Both the position numbers and the translations under genes were made by a program. Below are positions 25,145 through 33,799 of a stretch of 48,336 bases of DNA, in pieces. The stretch is from JAPWJZ01 sp038247245 (GTDB lineage Bacteria > Pseudomonadota > Alphaproteobacteria > Micavibrionales > UBA2020), in contig JBBRVE010000013.1 in the NCBI GenBank assembly GCA_038247245.1, positions 1-48,336 of the forward strand, given 5' to 3'. The notes beneath the pieces are model-generated. The model was not told where the DNA came from. It made no database searches and was given only the letters and a program-made list of their open reading frames with translations. How positions within the stretch are numbered: the stretch's first letter is position 1; each line of letters opens with the position of its first letter.

Positions 25145-25654
25145 ATGTCCCAGCCCAAAAAATCCGTCGAACTCCGCAAGGGCGATTACGCCCGCGCCCT
25201 GACTGTGGCCGAACGGTTCAACGTGGCCGCCGGCGCACGCCCCAACCGCAAAGTGAAAGCGGTTCTGAAGGAAGCGGTCGAATTCACCGCAGGCCTGATC
25301 GCGCCGCTGAAGCAGGGCGAAAAAGTGCAGACGGGCAGCGCATGGCACGGCCCCGACGATTTTCTGGATGTGAAACTGGCGCAGGACATCGCGCGCAAAA
25401 AAGACCGCGTCGATTACCTGACCGGCAATGTCGATGTAGTTGTGCCGAAATATGAAGCCGACGCGATCGAGAAAATCCGCAAGGCGTTCAAACTGTCATC
25501 CGACAAACAGGCGGCAGGCCTTGCCATCCGCGTGTATCAGTCGGTCGCCGACGGGTTGTGGCGCGGGAACGGCTTTTCCTTCGAAAGCGCGCAAGCCCCC
25601 GCGCTGGACACCACCAAGATCCGCAACATCGTGACCGGCCCGCAAACGCCGTAA
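25145..25654 (+). CDS. Hypothetical protein (169 aa)
   Basis: I do not recognise this basic, soluble protein (MSQPKKSVELRKGDYARALTV). It is mostly helical, lacks membrane segments, and has a repeated pattern of Lys/Arg with hydrophobic residues that would suit nucleic acid or protein binding, though no motif is seen. AAAGGTG precedes the ATG at 25145 by about six bases. The promoter position argues against the upstream ATG at 25112. The stop codon lies one base before the end of the convergent AHSA1-type gene. Confidence 0.7.
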   Translation: MSQPKKSVELRKGDYARALTVAERFNVAAGARPNRKVKAVLKEAVEFTAGLIAPLKQGEKVQTGSAWHGPDDFLDVKLAQDIARKKDRVDYLTGNVDVVVPKYEADAIEKIRKAFKLSSDKQAAGLAIRVYQSVADGLWRGNGFSFESAQAPALDTTKIRNIVTGPQTP

Positions 25655-26086
25655 TCAGTCCATCACGACAGACGCAAGTCCATTCAGCATTTTCGTCCAG
25701 CCGTTTTCGGTTTTTTCGGCGTGTTCTGGAAGCACGCCTTCATGCACGAGCGTGATCTGGCTGCCGTTGCCGTCGGGGGTGAAATCGAGTGTCACGCGGG
25801 TTTCTTCGGTGGAATATTTCGGCACGGCGAAGGTGAACACAATGCGGTCGGGGCGCTGCAGCTTTTCATACGTTCCGTTATGTTCCACATCCTCGCCGTT
25901 GCGCTTTTCGATGACTGTGAATTTCCCGCCTTCCTTCGCGTCAATCTCCACCTTTTGCATGTCGCCGTCGGGCGTTGAAAACAGGAATTTCGTCGCAATG
26001 GCGGGGTTCAGCCATGCGTCATAGATTTTATCAGGCTTCGACAGGAAACCGCGCGTCACGCGGACGGTTGTGCGCTCATCTGCCAT
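25655..26086 (-). CDS. AHSA1-type SRPBCC domain protein
   Basis: This 143-residue protein shows the START/Bet v1-like fold of the activator-of-Hsp90 homologue group. It opens with a strand TTVRVTRGF, a helix KPDKIYDAWLNP, then GGKFTVIEK, RIVFTFAVPK, VTLDFTPDGNGSQITLVHEG and a long C-terminal helix (NGWTKMLNGLASVV). Bacterial members often bind hydrophobic ligands or have unknown stress roles; no enzymatic residues can be named. The gene is monocistronic as far as can be seen, convergent with the 169-aa orphan. Confidence 0.82.
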   Translation of the reverse strand: MADERTTVRVTRGFLSKPDKIYDAWLNPAIATKFLFSTPDGDMQKVEIDAKEGGKFTVIEKRNGEDVEHNGTYEKLQRPDRIVFTFAVPKYSTEETRVTLDFTPDGNGSQITLVHEGVLPEHAEKTENGWTKMLNGLASVVMD

Positions 26087-26156
26087 TTTACTCTCCCCAT
26101 TTATGCATCACGCTAACGCATAGAATGGCAGGACTGTTCGCGACAGAAAAGGGTAT

Positions 26157-26873
26157 TTATGCGGGCTTGGGCACTGCAACGCCGCGATAGGGGCTTTGCG
26201 GCGGTTCTTCGGGCTTTGGCACATAGGCGTTCGCCTTGCCGATTTCTGCCATTTTCGCGAATTCCGCGGCGCGGTTGGCGACGATCTGCGGGGCGAGGTG
26301 CAGCATCTCGGTCAAATTCTTTTCGCGTCGCAGGGTCGCCAGTTCCTCGGGCGTGATGTCGTCGCGGCCGGGTTTCGCCTTGATGGTGGTATCCGCGCCG
26401 TGTTCGATCAGCGACAGCAAACGGTCTTCATCGCCCATCAGCACGGCAAGATGCAGCGCGGTATAGCTATGTTCGCCATCGGTTGCAATTTTGTTGAGGG
26501 TTTCCACGTTGCCGTCAATCAGGTAATCGACGAACGAACCATGCCGGCGCGACAGCGCAAGCGTCAGCGGCGTCCAGCCATTCCCGTAGTCTTCATGGCG
26601 GTTCGCGCCAGTGCCGGCCAGCTGCACGAACGCCTGAAAGCTGTTCCATTCCTGCGCGTGGCGCAGCGGCGAATGGCCATCTGCGCTTTTCCAGTTCAGG
26701 AAGTCTTTCGGATATCTTTCCGCGATGCGGTTCATTTCGGTGAGGTCTTCCTTTTCAATGGCATCGAAAAACTTTTCCTGTTCCTCTTCCCGTGTCGGTG
26801 CGTGATAGGGCTTGTGCGTTGCGCCCGTAAAAGCGTGGGTGAGGGAGTGGGAGAGCCAGTTGAAAGGGTTCAT
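26157..26873 (-). CDS. Ankyrin-repeat protein
   Basis: This 238-residue protein starts at the ATG 26873 (MNPFNWLSHSLTHAF), with AGGA six bases before it. Ankyrin-like units cover about residues 40-185. The clearest are DGHSPLRHAQEWNSFQAFVQL, GWTPLTLALSRRHGSFVDYLI and SYTALHLAVLMGDEDRLLSLI followed by EHGADTTIKA. No signal peptide is present. Ankyrin stacks bind proteins; the partner is unknown. The C-terminus is Pro-rich (PKPEEPPQSPYRG). It is one of three ankyrin proteins in this window and has its own promoter. Confidence 0.82.
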   Translation of the reverse strand: MNPFNWLSHSLTHAFTGATHKPYHAPTREEEQEKFFDAIEKEDLTEMNRIAERYPKDFLNWKSADGHSPLRHAQEWNSFQAFVQLAGTGANRHEDYGNGWTPLTLALSRRHGSFVDYLIDGNVETLNKIATDGEHSYTALHLAVLMGDEDRLLSLIEHGADTTIKAKPGRDDITPEELATLRREKNLTEMLHLAPQIVANRAAEFAKMAEIGKANAYVPKPEEPPQSPYRGVAVPKPA

Positions 26874-26901
26874 ACAATCCTGCCGAGTTGTTGATATGTT
26901 A

Positions 26902-26930
26902 AGGGTATTATAGTACCCATATCCTGTCAA
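26902..26930 (-). promoter_or_regulatory. Promoter for the ankyrin gene ending at 26873
   Basis: On the minus strand TTGACA (26930-26925) is followed after 17 bp by TACCCT (26907-26902), giving a leader of about 22 nt. The symmetric GGGTATTATAGTACCC (26903-26918) overlaps the -10 region and may be an operator; a TATAAT within it is too close to the -35 box to be its partner. Confidence 0.5.
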
Positions 26931-26974
26931 ATGAACGCAGAATTATCATTATATTATAATGCCTTGTCATATAT

Positions 26975-27003
26975 TTGACATATTCCAAAAGCTTGGGCAT
27001 GAT
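26975..27003 (+). promoter_or_regulatory. Promoter for the M20-like peptidase gene
   Basis: TTGACA (26975-26980) and CATGAT (26998-27003) are separated by 17 bp. Transcription would start near 27010, downstream of the ATG at 26959, which supports translation from 27028. Confidence 0.5.
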
Positions 27004-27027
27004 GGCGGCATTAAAGGAAAACCCGTA

Positions 27028-28194
27028 ATGTCCGCAAACATCGATTCAATCACGACGCTCGCACAAGCCTTGGTCAAGACGCCAAGCCAGGCGGGCATCG
27101 ATGCGCCGGACAGCGTGCTGCAAGTCACGCGCGATTTCGCGCGCGGCATCGGGCTTGAATTCACGACGTTGAAAGATACCAAAGGAAACGACGTCGCGCT
27201 GGTCGCGAAAATCGACGGCGCGCATCCCGGCAAGACATGGGCGGTGAATGCGACGCTGGATACCGCACCCGTCGGCAACAAGACGCAATGGAACAGCGAT
27301 CCGTTTTCGGGCGAGATCAAGGACGGTCATCTGCTGGGTCGTGGCGCGGCGGATTCAAAACTCGCCGCCGCGATGTTCACGCATCTTGCCAATGACATGC
27401 AGGCGTTGAAGCAGGACATGCACGGCAGCCTGCTGCTGATACTGGACGCCGATGAACACACCGGAAATTTCGGCGGCATCAAGGCCGCGCTGGCGGCGGG
27501 GTATAAGCCCGACGGCATCATGATCGGCTATGCGGGGGATGATCAGGTTATCGTAGGCTCGCGCGGATTTTCGCGCTACGAAATCGAGCTGACGGGGAAG
27601 GGGGCACATAGTGGCGCCTCCGCACCGGCCGAGGATAACGCGCTGCTGCGCCTTGCCTCTATCGTTCAGGCGCTCACAAAACAACAGCCCCGAGCGCAGG
27701 ATGATGTGTTCCAAAAACAGCCCAAGCTGACCGTGACCGAAGTATCCGGCGGCGATGGTTATGCTGTGGTGCCGTCGCGTGCGGTCGTGAAGGTGGATAT
27801 GCGTCTGACGCCATCGTTTAACGAAGCTGCCGCAGACAAACATATCCGCAGCATCGTTGCAAAGAATGACCTGAAGCATAAAGTGCCGGAAACACGCGCG
27901 ACAAAAATCACCAAAATTTCCGCCGAGCCACCGTTCCTGACCCCCGTATCATCGGATATGCGCCAGGCGCTTCGCACGGCGATCAAGGAAATCACGGGGC
28001 AGGATGCAAAGGAAGCCGTCTCCGGCCCGTCCAATATCGGTAATTTCATGGCGAAGCAGGGCATCGACGTGACGGCTGGCTATGGTGTGCCGGCAACCGG
28101 CGTTCATGCCGCGAATGAAAAGGCCAACCTGCGCGCGCTGCCGAAAATTTACGATGTCTATAAACGCACACTCGGCAGCTTGCTCAGGCTTTAA
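27028..28194 (+). CDS. M20-family peptidase-like protein with altered metal ligands
   Basis: This 388-residue protein has the M20/ArgE/DapE two-domain plan. The catalytic half contains GRGAADSK (Asp109 as bridging metal ligand) and DADEHTG (Glu143 as general base). A dimerisation domain enters at YEIELTGKGAHSGAS, and a C-terminal part has the final ligand His in GVHAANEK. Compared with the family pattern, the first ligand His is Thr76 (ATLDTAP instead of GHxDxVP) and the second Glu of the EE pair is His144. It may bind metals differently, use one metal, or have lost hydrolysis. AAGGAAA precedes the ATG at 27028. A strong terminator follows. Confidence 0.82.
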   Translation: MSANIDSITTLAQALVKTPSQAGIDAPDSVLQVTRDFARGIGLEFTTLKDTKGNDVALVAKIDGAHPGKTWAVNATLDTAPVGNKTQWNSDPFSGEIKDGHLLGRGAADSKLAAAMFTHLANDMQALKQDMHGSLLLILDADEHTGNFGGIKAALAAGYKPDGIMIGYAGDDQVIVGSRGFSRYEIELTGKGAHSGASAPAEDNALLRLASIVQALTKQQPRAQDDVFQKQPKLTVTEVSGGDGYAVVPSRAVVKVDMRLTPSFNEAAADKHIRSIVAKNDLKHKVPETRATKITKISAEPPFLTPVSSDMRQALRTAIKEITGQDAKEAVSGPSNIGNFMAKQGIDVTAGYGVPATGVHAANEKANLRALPKIYDVYKRTLGSLLRL

Positions 28195-28201
28195 GCCAGC
28201 A

Positions 28202-28229
28202 AAAAGCCCCCGCTTGCACAGGGGCTTTT
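28202..28229 (+). terminator. Intrinsic terminator after the M20-like gene
   Basis: The arms AAAAGCCCC (28202-28210) and GGGGCTTTT (28221-28229) flank a ten-base loop. The symmetric A/T flanks mean it may also serve the convergent 94-aa gene. Confidence 0.85.
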
Positions 28230-28256
28230 CTGACGTAGCGTCACTCTCCCAAAACT

Positions 28257-28541
28257 TTATGCGATAAGGTCGAGATACTGGCCGCGACGGTTGTCGTTAC
28301 GTTTGTCGGCGGCGCGGGTTTCTTCCTTCTGCTCGAACACGACCTCTTGTGTGCGTTTCTGGTCATCACGCGCCTGAAGGCTGCGCTGGTTGCTTGAATT
28401 CTGGCTGCTGGCGGCAGGGGCTTCGCGGGGCTGCGTCTGTTCGTTACGCGCACGCGCTTCCTGCTGCTGCTGGGCGATGTTCGCCTGCTGTTGTAACTGT
28501 GCCGGGCTGGGGCCAGTGCCTGTGCCTACCGCTTCGACCAA
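28257..28541 (-). CDS. Small Gln/Arg-rich hypothetical protein
   Basis: The 94 residues begin (M)VEAVGTGTGPSPAQLQQQ. The central part is a hydrophilic, probably disordered or coiled segment rich in Gln, Ala, Arg, Glu and Asn. The C-terminus is RGQYLDLIA. The only possible start in frame is a TTG at 28541, supported by GGAG nine bases upstream; a TAG lies five codons upstream in frame. No domain is recognised. The gene is convergent with the M20-like gene and probably shares its terminator. Confidence 0.55.
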   Translation of the reverse strand: MVEAVGTGTGPSPAQLQQQANIAQQQQEARARNEQTQPREAPAASSQNSSNQRSLQARDDQKRTQEVVFEQKEETRAADKRNDNRRGQYLDLIA

Positions 28542-28819
28542 ATGGGTGTACTCCTATAAGTTACCTTCCATAGTAACAGTCAGAAGTTAAAATTATATTA
28601 AGCATGAGAATGGCTCGCAGATATCCACGCGTGGGGAATCGCTATTCGTGATAATGTCTGACTGCGGCAAATAATAAATCGCCTGATATCATCAATTTAA
28701 GGCATTTTTAATCATAGGTTAACATAATACAGATAGAATGGAGGTAAGGTGCAAATTTCCTCTGTGATAACGCCACACTTGGGGGTGTGGGGACGCTGCA
28801 GGGGAATTAGAGGGGTTAC

Positions 28820-29935
28820 GTGGGGATGGTTTCCACTACATCCGGGGAGAGGGTGAACATCTTGGATCCGCAAGCGCTTTTGGAATGTGCTCAGGATACG
28901 TCGGAGGCTGGCCGCCAGAAATTGGCGAAGGCCGTGGCGAATTTCTTTGATGAACGCACGCTGAACGACTCCGAGAAAGACCTCGCGGGCGACATACTCC
29001 TGAACCTTGTTCGTCAGGCCGAGACAGATTTGCGCGAGGCGCTGTCGGAGCGTCTTGCCGTGCAGGCGAATATTCCGCCCGAACTGATTGTCTTCCTTGC
29101 TAATGACCAGATCAACATTGCACGCCATGTGCTGATGCACAGTCCCGTGCTCAACGATGTTGACCTTATCTATATCATCACATCCAAGGGACAGGACCAT
29201 TGGCGCACGATTGCGCAGCGCGACAGCGTCAGCCCCGTCGTGGCCGACCGCCTGATTGATACCGGCGATACCGGAACCGTTTTAAACCTCATCGACAACC
29301 AGCGCGTGAATTTGCAGCGCAGCTCGATGAAGAAGCTTGTGAAATTTTCGCTGAAATCCGAAGAATTGCAGGCGCCGCTGCTGCGCCGCCCGGAACTGGA
29401 CGCCGAAGTCGCAATCGACCTTTACATGGTCGTATCCGAAGCGCTGCGCAAGGAAATTTCGTCGAAGTTCGATCTGCCGGAACACATCATCGATCACGCC
29501 ATCGAGGATTTGATCCACGAGCTCAGCAACGAAGCCAAGGGTCTGCGCAACTCGACGCCTGAAATGAAGGCGCTCGCGCGCCGCTTCAACGAGCGCAAGG
29601 AAGTTTCCGCCGACCTGATGATCAAGACGCTGCGCCGCGGGCAGGTCGGGTTCTTCCTGTCGCTCTTTTCCGAAAAAGTGGGGCTGGAGCCGGAGCATGT
29701 CGTCAAGCTGATCCAGAAAGATGCCGGCAAACCCTTCGTCGTCGCCTGCCGCTATACCGGTATGATGAAATCGGAATTCGCGTCGCTGTTCCTGCTGTCG
29801 CGTGGCATACGCACGGGCGAGAAGATTGTCGACCAGCGCGAACTGGCGATCGCGCTCAAGAATTTCGACCAGCTGAAGGATTTCGACGTCCAGCGCATTA
29901 TGAAGACCTGGATCAAGTCGCCCGAGCTTATCTGA
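28820..29935 (+). CDS. DUF2336 domain protein
   Basis: This 371-residue soluble, almost wholly helical protein shows the pattern of DUF2336 proteins of Alphaproteobacteria. Repeated short helices resemble HEAT-like units, for example LSERLAVQANIPPELIVFLAND, HWRTIAQRDSVSPVVADRLID and a C-terminal region with CRYTGMMKSEFASLFLLSRG. The biochemical role of the family is not established to my knowledge. GTG at 28820 is favoured because AGAGGGG stands 4-6 bases upstream; an ATG at 28826 is also possible. A weak hairpin (29952-29972) follows the gene without a T-run. Confidence 0.82.
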   Translation: MGMVSTTSGERVNILDPQALLECAQDTSEAGRQKLAKAVANFFDERTLNDSEKDLAGDILLNLVRQAETDLREALSERLAVQANIPPELIVFLANDQINIARHVLMHSPVLNDVDLIYIITSKGQDHWRTIAQRDSVSPVVADRLIDTGDTGTVLNLIDNQRVNLQRSSMKKLVKFSLKSEELQAPLLRRPELDAEVAIDLYMVVSEALRKEISSKFDLPEHIIDHAIEDLIHELSNEAKGLRNSTPEMKALARRFNERKEVSADLMIKTLRRGQVGFFLSLFSEKVGLEPEHVVKLIQKDAGKPFVVACRYTGMMKSEFASLFLLSRGIRTGEKIVDQRELAIALKNFDQLKDFDVQRIMKTWIKSPELI

Positions 29936-29981
29936 ACATTTCCATCCTCTTAGCCCCTGCATTCGCAGGGCTCACATCGTA

Positions 29982-30009
29982 TTGACATATTCTCTCCAGA
30001 TGCTAAAAC
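29982..30009 (+). promoter_or_regulatory. Promoter for the 30041 gene
   Basis: TTGACA (29982-29987, part of TTGACATA) and TAAAAC (30004-30009) are spaced by 16 bp. The predicted leader is about 25 nt. Confidence 0.5.
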
Positions 30010-30040
30010 TGTTTACCTAATAAAAGCACCGGAGAAACCT

Positions 30041-30781
30041 ATGTCGAACCCTCTCGCCAAAGCATGGCGCTACCTGCGCCGCGAATACCCCGACTCGTCT
30101 GCTGCCATGGCTATCGGCTTTACAGTCGGGGCAGGTGTGGCGACTGTTGTGACATTGGGCACGGCGGCGCCGCTGTTCATCATTCCGCTCGCGGGTGCGG
30201 GCGCTGCGGGCTTTGGCAAGCTGGTCACCATGGGTGAATGGGACCGCACATCCGAAAACTCCACATCGCTGAATGGCTTCAAGATTGTGGGCGACAAAAA
30301 AGACCTGTCGAGCCTGATCATGACTCAAAAACTGATCGACCGGAAAACCAGGAAACTGAAACACCTGCCCGAACTGCCCGAAAAACTGCGCCGCAATTTG
30401 CTGGCGCATATCGGCGATGTGCAGGGCGCGCTGGCGCGTGTGCGCGTCTATCAGGGTTACGGCGGCGATCAGGTAAAGGAATTTTCTTTCCACCGCGATT
30501 TCTTTGATGCGCGTGGCCGTGAAATCGAACAGGTCATCGCAACCGTGCGCTTCGAGCCCCTTGCCCCGTCACAGGCACCCGGCAAGACAGAAGTGATCGA
30601 TGCTGCGCCCAAAAAGATTGCCCCCGCGCCTGCGCCCGCCGTGCTCGCCAACAACAACGCCACCACCGCCGCATTCGGCCAGTTGGCGAAAAAGGTGGAG
30701 GCGGTGGCCAAACGCGTGGACGAGCTTGAAAATCCCGCGCCCATCGCGCTGGACAAGCCCAAGCTGAAGCCGCGCCAGTAA
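30041..30781 (+). CDS. Orphan membrane-associated protein
   Basis: This 246-residue protein has a basic amphipathic N-terminus (MSNPLAKAWRYLRREYPDSS) and then one long or two short Gly/Ala-rich hydrophobic helices (about residues 21-60). A soluble mixed domain (about 65-175) follows, then a Pro/Ala-rich linker and a C-terminal short coiled segment (AFGQLAKKVEAVAKRVDEL, about 211-229). The topology suggests a membrane anchor with a cytoplasmic domain. No family is recognised. CGGAGAAA precedes the ATG. It is convergent with, and one base from, the secreted orphan at the end of the pgk operon. Confidence 0.7.
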   Translation: MSNPLAKAWRYLRREYPDSSAAMAIGFTVGAGVATVVTLGTAAPLFIIPLAGAGAAGFGKLVTMGEWDRTSENSTSLNGFKIVGDKKDLSSLIMTQKLIDRKTRKLKHLPELPEKLRRNLLAHIGDVQGALARVRVYQGYGGDQVKEFSFHRDFFDARGREIEQVIATVRFEPLAPSQAPGKTEVIDAAPKKIAPAPAPAVLANNNATTAAFGQLAKKVEAVAKRVDELENPAPIALDKPKLKPRQ

Positions 30782-30782
30782 T

Positions 30783-31592
30783 TTAAAGAAGCTCTTTCAC
30801 CGCATTGAACAACGCCGGGAAATCGCCGTCGCCGGTGCCGCAGGTGTATGATTTCAGCGCCGTGCCGCCATCGGTGAATTCCACCACGCCATATTCAAGG
30901 CCGGTGTTCACGGCGCACCGTTTATAACCGCCCGGTATCGTGCTGCGTGCCTTCACAACCATCTCGCGTAATTTTTCCAGCGTTTCCGGCGGCAGGCGGT
31001 CGAGGGAGGTTTTCAGCATCTTGTACGAATTGCGGTCGAACGCGCTTTTGATGATCGTGCCGTCGGAAAATACGTGCAACGCCTGCGTGCTGCCCGTTAC
31101 AGGCTGGTAATAAGCGTGAAGATAAAACGCTTCTTCGGCGGGCGCGGCCTCAAAACCTCCTGCAACGCCATTAAGCAAGCCTTCAAAATCTGCAGGCGGT
31201 TTTGCCGATGACCAGATGCGGTGCGTTTCGCCGTCGAACAGGTACAGGTTGTTCGGGTCGGTGAAGCTGCCGCTGCTGTTTGCGTTTGCGGCAAAAAACT
31301 TGGTGACGGCTTCGAACGTTGTCTGCGTTGTCGCCTCATCCACACGGCGGACGTCAAAACCGGGATGCACTTCGTCATATTTTTCGCTGTCGATTTTTTT
31401 GCGGATCATGAGCCCGTTCGACAGGGCGAGATATTCGACAAAACAATCGGAGCCGGGGCAGGGCTTTTGTTCGCGCACAATCTCGAAATACTGTTGCTCC
31501 TGTTGCGCCTGCCTTGGTATCATCACCCGCGCCTGTGCAATGCCTGCAGCAAGAATGACAAACGCGAGCGGCAGGAGCAGGAATTTTCGCAT
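30783..31592 (-). CDS. Secreted orphan protein in the pgk operon
   Basis: The 269 residues have a clear signal peptide (MRKFLLLPLAFVILAAGIAQA). The mature protein contains two Cys pairs (CPGSDC near the N-terminus; CAVNTG and YTCGTG near the C-terminus), consistent with disulfides in the periplasm. A middle segment FSDGTIIKS precedes a helix EKLREMVVKA. I recognise no family. The ATG at 31592 shares one base with the pgk stop codon, so it is translationally coupled to pgk and is the last gene of the operon. A link with glycolysis is not implied. Confidence 0.72.
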   Translation of the reverse strand: MRKFLLLPLAFVILAAGIAQARVMIPRQAQQEQQYFEIVREQKPCPGSDCFVEYLALSNGLMIRKKIDSEKYDEVHPGFDVRRVDEATTQTTFEAVTKFFAANANSSGSFTDPNNLYLFDGETHRIWSSAKPPADFEGLLNGVAGGFEAAPAEEAFYLHAYYQPVTGSTQALHVFSDGTIIKSAFDRNSYKMLKTSLDRLPPETLEKLREMVVKARSTIPGGYKRCAVNTGLEYGVVEFTDGGTALKSYTCGTGDGDFPALFNAVKELL

Positions 31593-32809
31593 CAGCTTGC
31601 CTTGCGCAACGCGGTTGCCTGTTCTTCCAGCGCCTTGACGCCGGGCAGGGTCTTGCCCTCCAGCCATTCAAGGAACGCGCCGCCAGCGGTCGAGACATAG
31701 GTCATTCTTTCTTCCACGCCGGCCTGCGCCAGCGCAGCGACAGTATCGCCGCCACCTGCCACGCTCACCAGTTTTTTTGCCTGCGTCAGGTCGGCGACTT
31801 TTTGTGCAACCGCAACCGTGCCGGCATCGAAAGGCGGGGTTTCAAACGCACCCATCGGTCCGTTCCACAGCACGGTTTTCGCAGTCTCCAGAACTTTATC
31901 GAGCGCCGCCACGGTGTCCTTGCCGATATCCAGCATCATGTCGTTGTCCTTGACGTTATCGACGGCAAGGTTGCGGGTTGGCGGGTTGGCTTTGAATTCG
32001 GTTGCGACGGTCGCGTCGACAGGCAGAAAAATCTGGCACTTGCTTGCCTTCGCCGTTTCCATGATTTTTAGCGCCTGATCCTTCATCTCGCGTTCGCACA
32101 GCGATTTACCGACGGGGTTATCGAGTGCCGCCAGGAATGTGTTCGCCATACCACCGCCCAGCACCAGCACATCAATTTTGGTGACGAGATTGTTGAGCAG
32201 GTCTATCTTGGTCGAAATTTTTGCGCCGCCCACGATGGCGATGACGGGGCGTTCAGGCTTTTCAAGCGCGGATGACAGGGCGTTCAGTTCCGCCTCCATC
32301 AAACGTCCAGCATAGGCGGGCAGCAGCGGTGCGATGCCATGCGTCGTCGCATGTGCGCGGTGCGCGCAAGAAAACGCATCGTTCACGTAAACCTGCCCCA
32401 GCATGGCGATGGCCTGCGCGAAATTCACGTCGTTTTTTTCTTCTTCTGGATAGAAACGCACGTTTTCCAGCAGGATAACGTCGCCGTTTTTCATGTCGGC
32501 AATAGCGGCCTTCGGCACCTCGCCAATGCAATCATCCACGAACAGCAGCGGCTTACCGTAGCGCTCTGACAATGCCTTGCCGACGGGGCGCAGGCTCAGC
32601 GCTGCGTCTTTACCTTTGGGGCGCCCGAAATGCGACAGGATGACCGTTTTTGCACCCTTGGCCGACAGTTCGACCAGCGTGGGCACAAGGCGGGTGAGGC
32701 GCGTATCGTCCGTGACCTTGCCATCCTGCATCGGCACGTTCAGGTCGGCGCGCAGCAGCACCACCTTGCCTTGCGGGTCGAGATCGTCGAGGGTCAGGAA
32801 CTTGTTCAT
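31592..32809 (-). CDS. pgk: Phosphoglycerate kinase
   Basis: This 405-residue glycolytic enzyme interconverts 1,3-bisphosphoglycerate + ADP and 3-phosphoglycerate + ATP. Characteristic segments are RADLNVPMQDGKVTDDTR (about 20-37), LSHFGRPKG (about 59-67), the hinge-adjacent GGAKISTK, GGGMANTFL and the nucleotide-binding GGGDTVAA near the C-terminus. The length is normal. gapA and tkt, often adjacent in Alphaproteobacteria, are not present on either side. Instead proline iminopeptidase lies 21 bp upstream on the same strand, and a secreted orphan is coupled downstream. Confidence 0.97.
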   Translation of the reverse strand: MNKFLTLDDLDPQGKVVLLRADLNVPMQDGKVTDDTRLTRLVPTLVELSAKGAKTVILSHFGRPKGKDAALSLRPVGKALSERYGKPLLFVDDCIGEVPKAAIADMKNGDVILLENVRFYPEEEKNDVNFAQAIAMLGQVYVNDAFSCAHRAHATTHGIAPLLPAYAGRLMEAELNALSSALEKPERPVIAIVGGAKISTKIDLLNNLVTKIDVLVLGGGMANTFLAALDNPVGKSLCEREMKDQALKIMETAKASKCQIFLPVDATVATEFKANPPTRNLAVDNVKDNDMMLDIGKDTVAALDKVLETAKTVLWNGPMGAFETPPFDAGTVAVAQKVADLTQAKKLVSVAGGGDTVAALAQAGVEERMTYVSTAGGAFLEWLEGKTLPGVKALEEQATALRKAS

Positions 32810-32830
32810 TTCAATTGCGTCCGTTGGTTG

Positions 32831-33799
32831 TCATTTAAGGGGAATGGATCGGAATTTGTCGGTGGCGGTCACAAGGGCTGCTGCAATCGTGGGCTCGAAC
32901 GCGGAATGGCCCGCATCCGGCACCAGCACGAATTCGGCCTCGGGCCATGCCTTGTGCAGGTCCCATGCGGTTTCGAGCGGGCAGATCACGTCATAGCGGC
33001 CCTGTACGATCACGGCGGGGATGTGCCTGATTTTTTCCACGCTTTTCAGCAGGTGGTCTTCGGGCTTGAATTTGTTATGAAGAAAATAATGCGCCTCGAT
33101 GCGGCTGATGGGCAGCGAATGGGCAGGGTCTTGCGCGTCCTCCACCATCTGCGGGCGGGGGATCAGCATGCAGCAGAAGCTTTCGAACGCGGCCCAGTGC
33201 TGTGCAGCCTTCAGCCGTATGTCGTAATTCTCATGGGTCAGTAGCTTGTAGAAATTGCCCAGCACATCCTTGCGCTCGTCTTCCTTCAGCGGCTTCATGA
33301 ATTGCTGCCATGCGTCGGGATAGATCGCCTTGATACCATGCAGGAACCAGTCAATCTCCCGCTGCGTCATCAGGAAGATACCACGCAGGGTAAGCGACGC
33401 GACGCGGTTCGGGTGCGCCACAGCATAGGCGAGCGCAAGGGTCGATCCCCATGAACCGCCAAAGACATGCCATTTCAGGAAACCGAATTTTTCGCGCAGC
33501 ATCTCGATGTCTTCGATCAGCAGGTCGGTCGTGTTGTTGCGCAGTTCGCCGGCGGGGGTGGACTGGCCCGATCCGCGCTGGTCGAAAATGATGATGCGGT
33601 AATGCGCTGGGTCGAAAAACTGGCGGTGCTTGGGGCTGGAACCTGCGCCTGGGCCCCCATGCAGAAACACCACGGGCGAGCCCGACGGGTTGCCGGACTG
33701 CTCATAGTAAATAGTATGAATGTCATCGACCTTGATAAACCCGGCGTCAAAAGTCATGAGTGGCGGGTAGGGGGCGGCCTGCAACTGTGAAGTGGTCAT
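32831..33799 (-). CDS. pip: Proline iminopeptidase
   Basis: This 322-residue alpha/beta-hydrolase of family S33 removes N-terminal proline from peptides. Visible residues are the oxyanion HGGPG (47-51), DQRGSGQS (73-80), the nucleophile Ser116 in GGSWGS, the acid Asp in QGRYDVICP and the base His in DAGHSAFE. These match cytosolic bacterial Pip. The ATG at 33799 overlaps the stop of the SNase-like gene (ATGA). A start at the internal Met15 would fit the shorter homologues. The gene belongs to an apparent four-gene operon with pgk. Confidence 0.93.
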   Translation of the reverse strand: MTTSQLQAAPYPPLMTFDAGFIKVDDIHTIYYEQSGNPSGSPVVFLHGGPGAGSSPKHRQFFDPAHYRIIIFDQRGSGQSTPAGELRNNTTDLLIEDIEMLREKFGFLKWHVFGGSWGSTLALAYAVAHPNRVASLTLRGIFLMTQREIDWFLHGIKAIYPDAWQQFMKPLKEDERKDVLGNFYKLLTHENYDIRLKAAQHWAAFESFCCMLIPRPQMVEDAQDPAHSLPISRIEAHYFLHNKFKPEDHLLKSVEKIRHIPAVIVQGRYDVICPLETAWDLHKAWPEAEFVLVPDAGHSAFEPTIAAALVTATDKFRSIPLK

